A stretch of 51,990 bases of DNA, taken from positions 1-51,990 of the forward strand of contig CAKVHZ010000007.1 in NCBI GenBank assembly GCA_934754445.1, read 5' to 3'. How positions within the stretch are numbered: position 1 is the stretch's first letter; every line of letters starts with the position of its first letter. This stretch comes from an uncultured Clostridia bacterium (GTDB lineage: Bacteria; Bacillota; Clostridia; Christensenellales; UBA1242). The position numbers were made by a program, and so were the translations under genes. Under the pieces are notes generated by a model. It had not been told where the DNA came from. It saw only the letters and a list, made by a program, of their open reading frames with translations, and did not search any database. This document shows, one piece after another, positions 8,762 to 18,675 of this stretch.

Positions 8762-10942
8762 TTAACTTAAATTTTGTGGGTCGAGTTCAACAAAACTTAT
8801 TACATTTTTATTACTTAAACTTCGATTTATTTCAAAAAGTTTAGCGATAATTTCGTTTGCTGTTTCGTTTTTTAATCGCATTAATATTTGATATCTAAAT
8901 TGTCGTTTTGCTCTTTTTACAGGGCTTTTCATCGCTCCTAGATAGATAAATTTACTTAAATCTTCGTTTTTAATTTCAACAACTTGTTTATAAAATTCGC
9001 CGATAAAATCTTTAACCTTTTCTTCGTCTTCACTACATGCTAAAACTCTAACAATTTTAGAAAATGGTGGAAAATGCGTAACTTTTCTTAAATTTATTTC
9101 TTTTTCATAAAATTTTTCGTAATTATTTTGCTTAACGCAAGAATAAACAAAGTGTCTTGGCATATAGGTTTGCAAAACAACTTCGCCTTCTAAATTTGTT
9201 CGCCCCGCCCTACCAGAAACTTGAGTTAATAGGTTAAAAGTTCGGTCTGTTGAACGAAAATCTGCATAATGCAAACTTAAATCAGCATCAATTATTCCTA
9301 CTAGACTTACACTATCAAAATTATGACCTTTTGCTATCATTTGCGTGCCAACTAAAATGGCAGGTTTTGTATTATTAAATTCTTCAATTATGTTAATATG
9401 TGCATTTTTTGTAGTCGTTGTATCGTTATCCATTCTAAACACTTTAACACTAGGGAATAAACTCTTAAGTTTTTCAACAACTTGCTCAGTTCCTATAGCA
9501 CCTTTACGGACATTTTTGCTACCACATACTGGACATTTTGTTAAAACTTTATATCTATTGCCACAATAATGGCACTTTAATTTATTGTCTTCTTTATGAT
9601 AAACTAAACTCACATCACAATCTTCACATTTAGGAACATATCCACAGTCTAAACACCTTAAAAAGGAAGTATATCCCCTACGATTTAAAAATATTAAGGC
9701 CTGTTCTTTTCGGTTAATACAATTAGACAATTTCATTTGAAGTAGTTTTGAAAACATACTAGAATTTCCTAGTCTTAACTCGCAAAGCATATCGACAATA
9801 TTTATTTCGGGCAATTTTTTAGCAACTGCACGAGTCTTCATTTCAATAAGTTTTAATTTTCCATTTTGAGCATCATAATAACTTTCTATTGATGGTGTAG
9901 CACTACCAAGTATTAATTTTGCATTATTATAACTACACCTAAATTTTGCCACATCTTTAGCATTATATCGTGGGTTATTTTCACTATAATAACTGCCATC
10001 ATGTTCTTCATCTATAATAATTGCACCTAAATTTTCTACTGGAGCAAAAACTGCACTTCTCGCTCCAATAACAACCTTTGCTTCCCCACGTTTAATCTTT
10101 AACCATTCATCAAGTTTTTCGCCACTAGATAATCCACTATGAATAATTGCCACATTATTAAAAACACTAGTAAATCGTTTAAAAAGTTGTGGGGTTAAGC
10201 CTATTTCGGGAACAAGCAAAATTGCAGATTTATTTTCGCTTAAAACCTTTTTTATTACTTCTATGTAAACTTCGGTTTTCCCACTAGCGGTTACACCAAA
10301 AAGTAAAAAATTATTGCTACTATCGTTTATAATTGTATCGACGGCATTTTGTTGCTGATTTGTTAGTGAAATTTTTTGTTTATTTTTATTTTCAAAATTA
10401 TATGGAGTTCGGTTTTCTTTAAAATTTTCGGTAACTAAAACATTTTTTTTAATTAAAGTGTTTATACTACTTGTCGAAAACTTTTTAGAAAGTTCACTTA
10501 ATTTAATTATGTTTAAATTAACATATTCTAATATCTCAGTTTGATTTTGATTAAATTTTATATTACTTAAATCTATTTCATCATTTATTTTTACAAATTT
10601 AACAAATTTTTCTTTAACATTATTTCTTACACTGCTTGGAACAAAAAGTCTTATACAATCGGCATATCTTAAATTATACGACTTTATTAAAAATTCCATT
10701 AATGCAATAATTTCGTCATTTAGATATGAAAAATCATCTAAACTCTTTATTATACTTTTTAGTTTAGATGAATCATAACTACTATTATTTTTTATTTTTA
10801 AAATATAACCTTCTTTAGAAAAATTGGCAAAAGGGACTAGCACCCTTTGACCAACCTTTAACTCTAAATTTTCTGGAATTATATAATCAAAAATTTTATC
10901 GACATTAGAATTTAAAATGTCAACTATAACTTCGGCAATCAT
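8762..10942 (-). CDS. priA: primosomal protein N' (replication restart helicase PriA)
   Basis: PriA is a superfamily 2 3'-5' DNA helicase that reloads the replisome at stalled forks. The 726-residue protein has an N-terminal DNA-binding region (to about residue 190), a Walker A box GVTASGKTEVY near residues 215-225, a DEEH box (IIIDEEHDGSYY) and a zinc-binding insertion with paired cysteines (CLDCG, CEDC, CHYCG, CPVCG) at about residues 430-475. The length is typical. In the Walker box A replaces the more usual G (GVTGSGKT). It is the last gene of the pcrA operon. Its ATG follows the rpoZ stop by only 2 nt with no clear SD, so translational coupling is likely. Confidence 0.97.
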   Translation of the reverse strand: MIAEVIVDILNSNVDKIFDYIIPENLELKVGQRVLVPFANFSKEGYILKIKNNSSYDSSKLKSIIKSLDDFSYLNDEIIALMEFLIKSYNLRYADCIRLFVPSSVRNNVKEKFVKFVKINDEIDLSNIKFNQNQTEILEYVNLNIIKLSELSKKFSTSSINTLIKKNVLVTENFKENRTPYNFENKNKQKISLTNQQQNAVDTIINDSSNNFLLFGVTASGKTEVYIEVIKKVLSENKSAILLVPEIGLTPQLFKRFTSVFNNVAIIHSGLSSGEKLDEWLKIKRGEAKVVIGARSAVFAPVENLGAIIIDEEHDGSYYSENNPRYNAKDVAKFRCSYNNAKLILGSATPSIESYYDAQNGKLKLIEMKTRAVAKKLPEINIVDMLCELRLGNSSMFSKLLQMKLSNCINRKEQALIFLNRRGYTSFLRCLDCGYVPKCEDCDVSLVYHKEDNKLKCHYCGNRYKVLTKCPVCGSKNVRKGAIGTEQVVEKLKSLFPSVKVFRMDNDTTTTKNAHINIIEEFNNTKPAILVGTQMIAKGHNFDSVSLVGIIDADLSLHYADFRSTDRTFNLLTQVSGRAGRTNLEGEVVLQTYMPRHFVYSCVKQNNYEKFYEKEINLRKVTHFPPFSKIVRVLACSEDEEKVKDFIGEFYKQVVEIKNEDLSKFIYLGAMKSPVKRAKRQFRYQILMRLKNETANEIIAKLFEINRSLSNKNVISFVELDPQNLS

Positions 10943-10944
10943 AA

Positions 10945-11136
10945 TTAATCGCTAGCAACTATAGTTCCGTTATAAACTTCTTCGGCAGCAATAGAAATTT
11001 CGTTTTCTTTGCTTTCTACATTTTCAATAATATTTTTCTTTTGAATTTCGTTCGCTCTACGAGCAACTAGGTTACAAAGTTTATATTTGTTACCAACTTT
11101 TTCAACTAATTCTTCTACTGGTGGTTCTAATAACAT
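10945..11136 (-). CDS. rpoZ: RNA polymerase omega subunit
   Basis: The 63-residue protein matches the omega family pattern: PPxxELxxKVGNKYxLxxLVARRANEI at the N-terminus and an AAEEVYNG segment near the C-terminus. Omega helps the beta' subunit fold and RNA polymerase assemble. An AGGAG ribosome site precedes the ATG. It lies between gatB (10-nt gap) and priA. In many Bacillota rpoZ follows gmk and precedes priA; here the gatCAB block takes gmk's place. PcrA, encoded at the head of the same operon, is known in Bacillus to bind RNA polymerase. Confidence 0.9.
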   Translation of the reverse strand: MLLEPPVEELVEKVGNKYKLCNLVARRANEIQKKNIIENVESKENEISIAAEEVYNGTIVASD

Positions 11137-11146
11137 AAAAACTCCT

Positions 11147-12577
11147 TTATTTTAAATTATCTTTTATTAATTTTGTTGCAACTTCTGGTTTTGCTCTTCC
11201 TTTACTTGCTTTCATAACTTGCCCCATAAAGAAAGTCATTGTTTTTTCATTACCATTTTTATAATCTTCAACCGCTTTTGGATTATTTTTAATAACTTCT
11301 TTAACTATTTCTAAAATTTCATCTTCGTTGTTATTAACTTTTATGTTTAATCTTTCAGCACATGAATTTGCATCTTCATTTGTAAAGAAAATGTTTTCGA
11401 GAATTGTTGTTGCCCCAGTTCTTGTTATTTCCTTTCTATCTAACATTTTAAGCAAATTTACAAAATTGTCAACTGTTAAAGTAATATTTTCTTCAAAATT
11501 TAGTTCATTTTGTTTCATAAGTCTTAAAATATCACTCATTATAAAGTTACTAACCTGTTTTGGGTTATTGAATTTTTTAATACTTTCTTCAAAAAAGTCT
11601 GAAATTTGCTTATCGTTAGTTAAAACTTTTGCGTCGTATTCTGGCAAATTATATTTTTCAATGTATTCTTTTCTTCTAACCCTAGGAAGTCTTGGAAGAT
11701 TTTTATAAATTTCTTCAACATAATCTTTATCTATCTTAATTGGTAACAAATCTGGGTCTGGAAAATACTTATAATCATTACTTTCTTCTTTGCTTCTTAA
11801 ACTAAAGTTTTCGCCTAGTTCATCGTCCCATCTTAAAGTTTCTTGTTTAACTGTTTCGCCTTTTTCGTAAAGTTTAATTTGTCTATTTATTTCGTAATCT
11901 ATTGCTCTTTGAACAGCCTTAAAACTACTCATATTTTTCATTTCAGTTCTATGATTTAATATTTTAGACCCCTTTTCTCTAACTGAAACATTGACATCGC
12001 AACGCAAACTACCTTCTTGCATTTTGCAGTCACTAACATCAATATATTTTAAAGTTTCTTTAATTGTTTCTAATACTTTAACTGCTTCTTCGCTAGAAGT
12101 TATATCGGGTTCGGTTACTATTTCAATTAGTGGAACACTACATCTATTAAAATCAATTAAACTTGCATTTAAAATTTTATCATGAGTAAGTTTTCCTGCG
12201 TCTTCTTCTAAGTGAATACGATTTAATCTAATTGATTTCTCTCCATTTTCGGTTTCAAAAGTTATTTTGCCATTTAAGCAAATTGGTTTTTCTAACTGGC
12301 TTATTTGATAAGATTTTGGAAGGTCGGGATAAAAGTAATTTTTTCTTTCAAAAATTGCCATATCATTAATGTCGCATTCAAACGAAAGTCCCGCTTTTAT
12401 GCAATATTCAAAAGCTTTTTTATTAGGAACAGGAAGTGCCCCAGGAAGCCCCAAACAAACAGGGCAAACCTTACTATTACTAGATGCTCCAAACTTATTT
12501 TGACAACTACAAAAGTTTTTTGTTTTTGTTTTTAATTCGCTATGAATTTCAAGTCCTATAACTGCTTCGTATTCCAT
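11147..12577 (-). CDS. gatB: Asp-tRNA(Asn)/Glu-tRNA(Gln) amidotransferase subunit B
   Basis: GatB binds the mischarged tRNA and activates its side chain with ATP, using ammonia from GatA. The 476 residues begin with the conserved YEAVIGLEIHSEL, followed by cysteines of a zinc site (CSC, CPVC) within the first 40 residues. The kinase-type core includes YPDLPKSYQISQ, HLEEDAGKLTH and DFNRCSVPLIEIVTEPD. The C-terminal tail is a YqeY-like helical domain. Length is normal. The ATG overlaps the gatA stop codon (TAATG), so the two are translationally coupled. Confidence 0.97.
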   Translation of the reverse strand: MEYEAVIGLEIHSELKTKTKNFCSCQNKFGASSNSKVCPVCLGLPGALPVPNKKAFEYCIKAGLSFECDINDMAIFERKNYFYPDLPKSYQISQLEKPICLNGKITFETENGEKSIRLNRIHLEEDAGKLTHDKILNASLIDFNRCSVPLIEIVTEPDITSSEEAVKVLETIKETLKYIDVSDCKMQEGSLRCDVNVSVREKGSKILNHRTEMKNMSSFKAVQRAIDYEINRQIKLYEKGETVKQETLRWDDELGENFSLRSKEESNDYKYFPDPDLLPIKIDKDYVEEIYKNLPRLPRVRRKEYIEKYNLPEYDAKVLTNDKQISDFFEESIKKFNNPKQVSNFIMSDILRLMKQNELNFEENITLTVDNFVNLLKMLDRKEITRTGATTILENIFFTNEDANSCAERLNIKVNNNEDEILEIVKEVIKNNPKAVEDYKNGNEKTMTFFMGQVMKASKGRAKPEVATKLIKDNLK

Positions 12578-14016
12578 TAAACATTCCCCCCTTTGTTAGT
12601 TTCAAAAAATTCTGCTATATTTAATAGTTTTTGTTCAGTAAACTTGTCCCCAATTAGTTGCATACCTATTGGCATATTCGCGCTATCCTTTCCGCAAGGA
12701 ATATTGATTGCTGGAAGTGATGCAATATTTACTGGAACAGTGAAAATATCACTTAAATACATTTTAATATGGTCGTTTACTTTTTCGCCTATTTTAAAAG
12801 CCGTAAATGGTGATGTTGGCGTTAAAATCACATCAACCTTACTAAATGCTTTATCAAATTCATTTTTAATTATTTGTTGAACCTTTTTTGCTTTTTTATA
12901 ATAAGCATCGTAATAACCACTTGATAAAACAAAGTTACCAAGCATAATTCTTCTTTTAACTTCTTTTCCAAAACCTTCAGTTCTACTTTTATAATACAAA
13001 TCTATTAAATCTTTGCTATCTTTTGCTCTATGACCATATCTAATACCATCAAATCTACCTAGGTTACTACTTGCTTCAGCACATGCTAAAGTGTAATATG
13101 TAGGAAGTGATTTATCTATTTTATCAAGTTTAATTTCAACAATTTCTGCACCATTATCTTTAAAAAACTTAATAGCACTATCTATTGCCTTTTTAACATC
13201 TTCATCCATGCCCATGTTTAAAAAGTTTGTAGGAACACCAATTTTTATACCTTTAACATTAGGGTTTAGGTTTTTAAAATAATCAGTTTTTTCTCTATTT
13301 TCGCTAGTAAATTCTTTTTCATCATAACCAGCAATTTCAGTTAGCATTATAGCACAGTCTTTTACTGTTTTAGTTAGTGGGCCAACTTGGTCTAAACTAC
13401 TAGCATAAGCAACTAGTCCATAACGAGAAACTAGTCCATAAGTTGGTTTTAAACCAACAATTCCGCAAAAAGATGCTGGTTGACGAATTGAACCACCTGT
13501 ATCTGAGCCAAGACTAGCATAGCATAAATTTGCTTTAACTGAGCAAGCACTACCACCACTGCTACCGCCCGGAACTTTAGTGTTATCTATAGGATTTAAA
13601 ACATTACCAAAAGCACTATTTTCGTTAGAACTTCCCATAGCAAATTCGTCCATGTTTGCTTTACCTAAAATAACGGCATTATCACTTAAAAGTTTTTCTA
13701 CAACTGTTGCATTGTATAAACTTTCATAACTTTCTAACATTTTACTACCACAAGTAGTTTTTGTGCCTATTAAGTTCAAATTGTCTTTAATAATAATAGG
13801 AACACCTGTTAAATATGAGCCTTTATGTTCATCTAAAATTTTATCTGCGTTTTCTGCTTCTTTTAAAGCATCTTCAAACCGAGTAGAAATTAATGCATTT
13901 AAGTGTTTATTTTTTTCAATATTTTCTATGCATAGTTTTGTTAATTCTACACTTGTTACTTTACGTTCTTTTAAAAGAGTGCTTACTTCATATAAACTTA
14001 AATCTAAATAATTCAT
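12577..14016 (-). CDS. gatA: Asp-tRNA(Asn)/Glu-tRNA(Gln) amidotransferase subunit A
   Basis: GatA is the glutaminase of the GatCAB complex and hydrolyses glutamine to supply ammonia to GatB. The 479-residue protein carries the amidase signature with the full Ser-cisSer-Lys triad: Lys77 (IIIKDNL), Ser152 (GGSSGGSA) and Ser176 (GSDTGGSIRQPA). Spacing between these residues matches characterised GatA proteins. It is joined to gatC upstream and gatB downstream by one-base TAATG overlaps, the tightest possible coupling for a three-subunit complex. Confidence 0.97.
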   Translation of the reverse strand: MNYLDLSLYEVSTLLKERKVTSVELTKLCIENIEKNKHLNALISTRFEDALKEAENADKILDEHKGSYLTGVPIIIKDNLNLIGTKTTCGSKMLESYESLYNATVVEKLLSDNAVILGKANMDEFAMGSSNENSAFGNVLNPIDNTKVPGGSSGGSACSVKANLCYASLGSDTGGSIRQPASFCGIVGLKPTYGLVSRYGLVAYASSLDQVGPLTKTVKDCAIMLTEIAGYDEKEFTSENREKTDYFKNLNPNVKGIKIGVPTNFLNMGMDEDVKKAIDSAIKFFKDNGAEIVEIKLDKIDKSLPTYYTLACAEASSNLGRFDGIRYGHRAKDSKDLIDLYYKSRTEGFGKEVKRRIMLGNFVLSSGYYDAYYKKAKKVQQIIKNEFDKAFSKVDVILTPTSPFTAFKIGEKVNDHIKMYLSDIFTVPVNIASLPAINIPCGKDSANMPIGMQLIGDKFTEQKLLNIAEFFETNKGGNV

Positions 14017-14300
14017 TATTCTACCACCCTAGGAACAATAACCATGCCCCTTGCACTTTTTTCTGCATTTTTAATAACTTCACTTACACTTAAACTTTCT
14101 TTCACTTCATCTTCTCTTAAATCTTTTGCATTTATTATTTTACTGTAAGTTTCAACATTTTCGGTTTTTACACTTTGTAGTTCATCAATTTGTGCTAATG
14201 TTTTAGTAAATTCTTCTTTAAAATTTTCTAATTCTTCATCGTTAAAATTTAGTCTTGATAAATTTGCTAAATGTTTAACTAAATCTGTAGTAATTTCCAT
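14016..14300 (-). CDS. gatC: Asp-tRNA(Asn)/Glu-tRNA(Gln) amidotransferase subunit C
   Basis: GatC is the small helical subunit that wraps around GatA and stabilises the amidotransferase. The 94-residue protein has the family start (VKHLANLSRLNFNDEELENFKEEF), the middle segment LAQIDELQ and a C-terminal REDEV motif. An AGGAG ribosome site lies 5 nt before the ATG. It is separated from the ligA stop by 47 nt, the largest gap within this operon, with no visible terminator. Confidence 0.93.
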   Translation of the reverse strand: MEITTDLVKHLANLSRLNFNDEELENFKEEFTKTLAQIDELQSVKTENVETYSKIINAKDLREDEVKESLSVSEVIKNAEKSARGMVIVPRVVE

Positions 14301-14347
14301 AATATCTCCTAATTCATTATTATATATTAATTCCTAAAATTTTTCAA

Positions 14348-16300
14348 CTATTTATTTAACATTTCTATTAATTCTTGCTCATTGATAACTTTTATGTTTA
14401 ATTGTTGCGCTTTTGTTAGTTTACTGCCAGCATCAACACCAGCTACTACTAAGTCTGTATTTTTACTTACACTCTCGGTAACTTTCGCTCCTAAACTTAA
14501 TAAAATTTCAGTTAATTCTTGTCTTTTAAAATTAATAAGTGTTCCAGTTAAAACAATAGTTTTATCTTTAAAAAAGTTATCTTTAACTTCTTTTAAACTA
14601 AGTTCCTCTATCTTAACACCTTTTTCTAGAATTTTGTTAATTAATATAATGTTTTTTTCATTTTTAAAATATTCAATAATAGAATTTGCAACTATTTCTC
14701 CAATATCTTTTATTTCTATCAAATCTTCATTAGTCGCATTTTTTAAATTCTCTAAAGTCTTAAATTTATTTGCTAAATCTCTAGCCGTTTTTTTGCCAAC
14801 ATTTAATATCCCTATTGCAAAAATAAATTTACTTAAACTAACATTTTTACTTTTTTCTATACTATTTAAAATATTGTTTGTTTTTTTGTCTTTAAATTTT
14901 TCTAAAACTATTAAATCATCATACTTTAAATCATATAAATCTGCAACACTTCTTAAATTTAATTTGTCATAAAATAAATCTATAGTTTTATCGCTAATTC
15001 CATCTATATTTAATGCATCACGACTAGCATAATGAACAATCCGTTCTTTTATTTGCTCAGGACAAGCATATGTGTTATAACAATATAAATTTGGCCCAAC
15101 ATCTACAAGTTTACTACCACAACTAGGACAAAACTCTATTTTTTCTATTTTTTTACTATCATCAAATTTTTCAGCAAGTCCTAAAATTTCTGGTATAACT
15201 TCGTTGCTTCTTCTTATAAAAACTCTACTATTAAGCATAACTTTTTTACGCAAAATATCTTCATAATTATTAAGTGTCGCTTTAGTTATTGTTGCCCCAG
15301 CAAGTTCTACAGGTTCTAAAATTGCCCCAGGAGTAATTTTCCCAGTTCTACCTACCGTCCACACAATATCTTTTAAAATAGTTGAAGTTTCTTCGGCTTC
15401 AAACTTAAATGCTATTGCCCATTTAGGAAACTTAATAGTATAACCAAAAATTTCTCTATCTTTTACATTATTTAATTTTAAAACTGCGCCATCTATTAAA
15501 AAATCTAAACTTCTTCTAGACACATCAATTTCTTCAAAAGTTTGTTTAATTTCTTCAAAATCACTTGTTAATTTAAAGTTACTAACTACATAAAACTTAT
15601 TTTCTTTTAAAAACTCCTGCATTTCTTTTTGAGTTTTAAAAGTTTTGCCTTCAATATAGTTTACAGAGTAACAAATTACATCTAAATTTCTACTTTTAGT
15701 TACTTTAGGGTCTAAATTTCTTAGTCCGCCCGCTGCTGCATTTCTTGCATTTTTTAACTGGTCATCGGGGTGCATTTTATTAAAATTTTCTAGTTCGCTA
15801 AGTTTCATAATGCACTCACCTTGAACTACTACTGTGTTTTTATAATTTATTGTTAGTGGAACAGTTCTAATTGTTTTAACTTGTGCTAAAACATCTTCGC
15901 CAACTTGTCCATTACCCCTAGTAGTTGCTTTTGTTAAAATGCCATTTTCGTATGTTAAAACGCAAGAAAGCCCATCATATTTATAGTCTAAAACAAACTC
16001 AGCATCTTTAACTTTACTTTTTATGTCAAAAACCCATTTTTCTAAGTCTATATAACTATTTACTTTTTCAAGTGAAAAAAGTGGAACAATATGTTCTTGT
16101 TTTTTAAAACCTTTTAAAACTTCACCACCAACTTTTTGACTTGGAGAATCAGGAAGCACTATTCCTGTTTCGTTTTCAAGTTTAAGTAATTCGTCATAAA
16201 GTTTGTCCCATTCTTTATCACTAATAGTAGGATTATCTAAAACATAATAATTGTAGTTATGCTTATTTATAATTTCTACCAGTTCATGTAATCTGTCCAT
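14348..16300 (-). CDS. ligA: NAD-dependent DNA ligase
   Basis: LigA seals nicks in replication and repair using NAD+. The 650-residue protein has an N-terminal Ia/adenylation domain with the active lysine in the KxDG motif (Lys107), an OB-fold region, a zinc finger with cysteines at CPSCG and CYNTYAC, helix-hairpin-helix repeats (around residues 430-570) and a C-terminal BRCT domain (about 575-650). All parts of the family are present. It has an SD (GGAG) and starts 13 nt after the pcrA stop, as in many Bacillota where pcrA and ligA are neighbours. Confidence 0.97.
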   Translation of the reverse strand: MDRLHELVEIINKHNYNYYVLDNPTISDKEWDKLYDELLKLENETGIVLPDSPSQKVGGEVLKGFKKQEHIVPLFSLEKVNSYIDLEKWVFDIKSKVKDAEFVLDYKYDGLSCVLTYENGILTKATTRGNGQVGEDVLAQVKTIRTVPLTINYKNTVVVQGECIMKLSELENFNKMHPDDQLKNARNAAAGGLRNLDPKVTKSRNLDVICYSVNYIEGKTFKTQKEMQEFLKENKFYVVSNFKLTSDFEEIKQTFEEIDVSRRSLDFLIDGAVLKLNNVKDREIFGYTIKFPKWAIAFKFEAEETSTILKDIVWTVGRTGKITPGAILEPVELAGATITKATLNNYEDILRKKVMLNSRVFIRRSNEVIPEILGLAEKFDDSKKIEKIEFCPSCGSKLVDVGPNLYCYNTYACPEQIKERIVHYASRDALNIDGISDKTIDLFYDKLNLRSVADLYDLKYDDLIVLEKFKDKKTNNILNSIEKSKNVSLSKFIFAIGILNVGKKTARDLANKFKTLENLKNATNEDLIEIKDIGEIVANSIIEYFKNEKNIILINKILEKGVKIEELSLKEVKDNFFKDKTIVLTGTLINFKRQELTEILLSLGAKVTESVSKNTDLVVAGVDAGSKLTKAQQLNIKVINEQELIEMLNK

Positions 16301-16313
16301 TTTTTACTCCAAT

Positions 16314-18557
16314 TTATAATTTTGTTAAAGGTGCTATATTAATTATCAATTCTTTAGTCCCTATGCCCTTAAAACTAATTTTACCCATATCTCCATTAAT
16401 AGATAAAATAATACCTTCGCCAAATTTAGTATGTCTTACTCTATCGCCAACTTTAAAGTCTTTGTCATCTACATTACTTATTTTTATCTCAGTCGCTTTA
16501 GTAACACTAACATTTTCTGGTTTGCTAAATTCTCCACTACCATAATTATTGCTAAAACTAGAATAATTAGACCCATTTTTATAGCCTTCATCGTGATTAT
16601 ATCTAGTATATCCACCATAGCAATCATCTTGGAAACTATTTCTATAGTCGTTTTGATAAGTTTTAACAAATCCTAAATCTTTTAAAAAGTTAGATGCTTT
16701 TTCATCACGAGTATAACCATACATAAATCTTTTTTTACAACTAGACAAAAATAGTCTTTCCATTCCACGAGTAACTGCTACATACATAAGTCTTCTTTCT
16801 TCTTCATCATCACATTCACTATCTTGCCTACATAGAGGGAAAATTCCTTCTTCTAAGCCAATAATAAACACGCATTTAAACTCTAAGCCTTTGCTGGCAT
16901 GAACAGTTGCAATAGTAACAACATCTTCATCTTCATCGTAAGAATCCATATCACTTACAAGCGTTACACTTTGAAGATATGAACTAATTGTTGAGTCTTC
17001 ATTATTTTTGCTAAATTCTTTAATAGATAAAACCAACTGCTCAATGTTAAGCATACGGTTTTTATCTTCTTCTTCCTTATTTAAAAACTCTTCTAAATTT
17101 AATCTCGCAATAATATATTCAACTATATTTAATAATTCTAATTCATCTTTCTTTTGAATAAAATCTAAAAACAAATTTTGAAGTGGTAAAAGTTTAGTTA
17201 ATATTGCACCTTTTACATTAAAATTTTGTAGGTTTAATAAGTTTTCTAACATCGATTTTGTAGGGTCTAAATTTTTTAAAGTTTGCACAGTTGCTTCACC
17301 AACATTTCTTTTAGGCCAATTTGCAATTTTAGCAAAACTAACATCATCTTTAGGGTTATTTAAAACTTTTAAGTATGCTAAAAAGTTTTTGATTTCAAGT
17401 CTGTCATAGAATTTCATACCGCCATAAACACGATAATTTATGCCATAGTTTAATAATTTTTCTTCAATATTTCTTGTTAAAGAGTTTAAGCGAACTAAAA
17501 TTGCAATATCTTTATAACTATAATTATCATAGTTTTTTAGCGCTAATATTGTGCTAGCAACATTTTCTGCTTCTTCTCTTTCGTCATAACAACTTTTATA
17601 TTCAATTTGTTTGCCTAAATCGTTATCTGTCCAAAGTTTTTTATCTATTCGTTGAATATTTTTTGAAATTATTTTATTAGCACCTTCAATTATTTTTTTA
17701 GTGCTTCTATAATTTTGCTCCAATTTTATTATTTCAACATTGTCAAAATCTTTAGTAAAATTAGATATATTTTTGTAATTTGCTCCTCTCCAACTATAAA
17801 TACATTGGTCTTCATCACCAACTACAAAAACATTATTGTTTGTTCCTGCAAGTAGTTTTATAAAATCATATTGAATTTCGTTAGTATCTTGAAATTCATC
17901 TACTAAAATATGTTTAAATTTATTTTGATAATATGATAAAACATCACTATTGGTTTTTAGTAGCATAAAAGTTTTTTGTAATAAATCATCAAAGTCAAAA
18001 GCATTATTTTCTCGCATTTTATCTTCATATAATTTAATGCATTTTACTATTTCATCAATGTTACTATCAAAAGCATTATCGTTTAAATATTTATCTAATG
18101 TTTGAAATTTATTTTTAAAATTTGATATATGAAATAATAAGTTCTTTTTAAACTTGTCATCATTATAACCATTATCTTTTAAAATTTCTGTAATTATTTT
18201 ATTTTTATCACTTTCATCATAAATAGTAAAATTAGAGTTATAACCATTTAGTTTACTAGCATTTTCTCTTAAAATTCTAACACAACTACTATGAAAAGTG
18301 CTAATCCATAATCTTCTTACATCTAAACCCTTTTCACTTAATCTTTCTTTCATAACTCCACTAGCTTTATTAGTGAAAGTAATTGCTAAGATATTTTCTG
18401 GATTTATGTATTTACAATTTATTAAGTTTAAAATTCTTTCTGTTAAAACACGAGTTTTACCACTACCTGCACCAGCGGTAACTAATATATGTTTACTATT
18501 AGATAACACCGCCATTTTTTGCATTTCATTTAACTTTAAGTCTAAAAAATTATCCAT
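16314..18557 (-). CDS. pcrA: ATP-dependent 3'-5' DNA helicase PcrA/UvrD
   Basis: PcrA is a superfamily 1A helicase for repair and rolling-circle replication and a partner of RNA polymerase. Motifs include the Walker A box TAGAGSGKTRVLTER near residue 30, the Walker B region (VDEFQDTN), motif IV (GDEDQCIYSWRGAN) and motif VI (VAVTRGMERL). The C-terminal 45 residues (VGDRVRHTKFGEGII) form the Tudor-like tail of PcrA. I choose the ATG at 18557 (747 residues). A longer reading from a TTG at 18578 would put the promoter -10 box inside the coding sequence. It is the first gene of the pcrA-ligA-gatCAB-rpoZ-priA operon and has no SD. Confidence 0.96.
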   Translation of the reverse strand: MDNFLDLKLNEMQKMAVLSNSKHILVTAGAGSGKTRVLTERILNLINCKYINPENILAITFTNKASGVMKERLSEKGLDVRRLWISTFHSSCVRILRENASKLNGYNSNFTIYDESDKNKIITEILKDNGYNDDKFKKNLLFHISNFKNKFQTLDKYLNDNAFDSNIDEIVKCIKLYEDKMRENNAFDFDDLLQKTFMLLKTNSDVLSYYQNKFKHILVDEFQDTNEIQYDFIKLLAGTNNNVFVVGDEDQCIYSWRGANYKNISNFTKDFDNVEIIKLEQNYRSTKKIIEGANKIISKNIQRIDKKLWTDNDLGKQIEYKSCYDEREEAENVASTILALKNYDNYSYKDIAILVRLNSLTRNIEEKLLNYGINYRVYGGMKFYDRLEIKNFLAYLKVLNNPKDDVSFAKIANWPKRNVGEATVQTLKNLDPTKSMLENLLNLQNFNVKGAILTKLLPLQNLFLDFIQKKDELELLNIVEYIIARLNLEEFLNKEEEDKNRMLNIEQLVLSIKEFSKNNEDSTISSYLQSVTLVSDMDSYDEDEDVVTIATVHASKGLEFKCVFIIGLEEGIFPLCRQDSECDDEEERRLMYVAVTRGMERLFLSSCKKRFMYGYTRDEKASNFLKDLGFVKTYQNDYRNSFQDDCYGGYTRYNHDEGYKNGSNYSSFSNNYGSGEFSKPENVSVTKATEIKISNVDDKDFKVGDRVRHTKFGEGIILSINGDMGKISFKGIGTKELIINIAPLTKL

Positions 18558-18563
18558 GATTTT

Positions 18564-18591
18564 ATTATAGCACAACACAGTTTTAATTCAA
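18564..18591 (-). promoter_or_regulatory. promoter of the pcrA operon, leaderless type
   Basis: Minus strand: TTGAAT (18586-18591), 16-nt spacer, TATAAT (18564-18569), then 6 nt (AAAATC) and the ATG. Transcription would be expected to start at or within a base of the ATG, giving a leaderless mRNA. It is back to back with the promoter at 18622-18650. Confidence 0.65.
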
Positions 18592-18621
18592 ACAAAAACG
18601 CATATATTTTAAAATTTAGTA

Positions 18622-18650
18622 TTGACAAATCTAGAATAATTGTTTATATT
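18622..18650 (+). promoter_or_regulatory. strong sigma-A promoter of the duplicated-module hypothetical gene
   Basis: TTGACA (18622-18627), 17-nt spacer, TATATT (18645-18650): close to consensus. It is followed by a 25-nt leader with the ribosome site AAAGGGG (18664-18669 region) before the ATG at 18676. Confidence 0.75.
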
Positions 18651-18675
18651 ATTATTAAATATAAAGGGGTTAAAA

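Noticed and set aside
18558..18578. Longer PcrA starting at a TTG
   Set aside because: The extra seven codons contain the TATAAT box; the ATG at 18557 begins the normal PcrA sequence.
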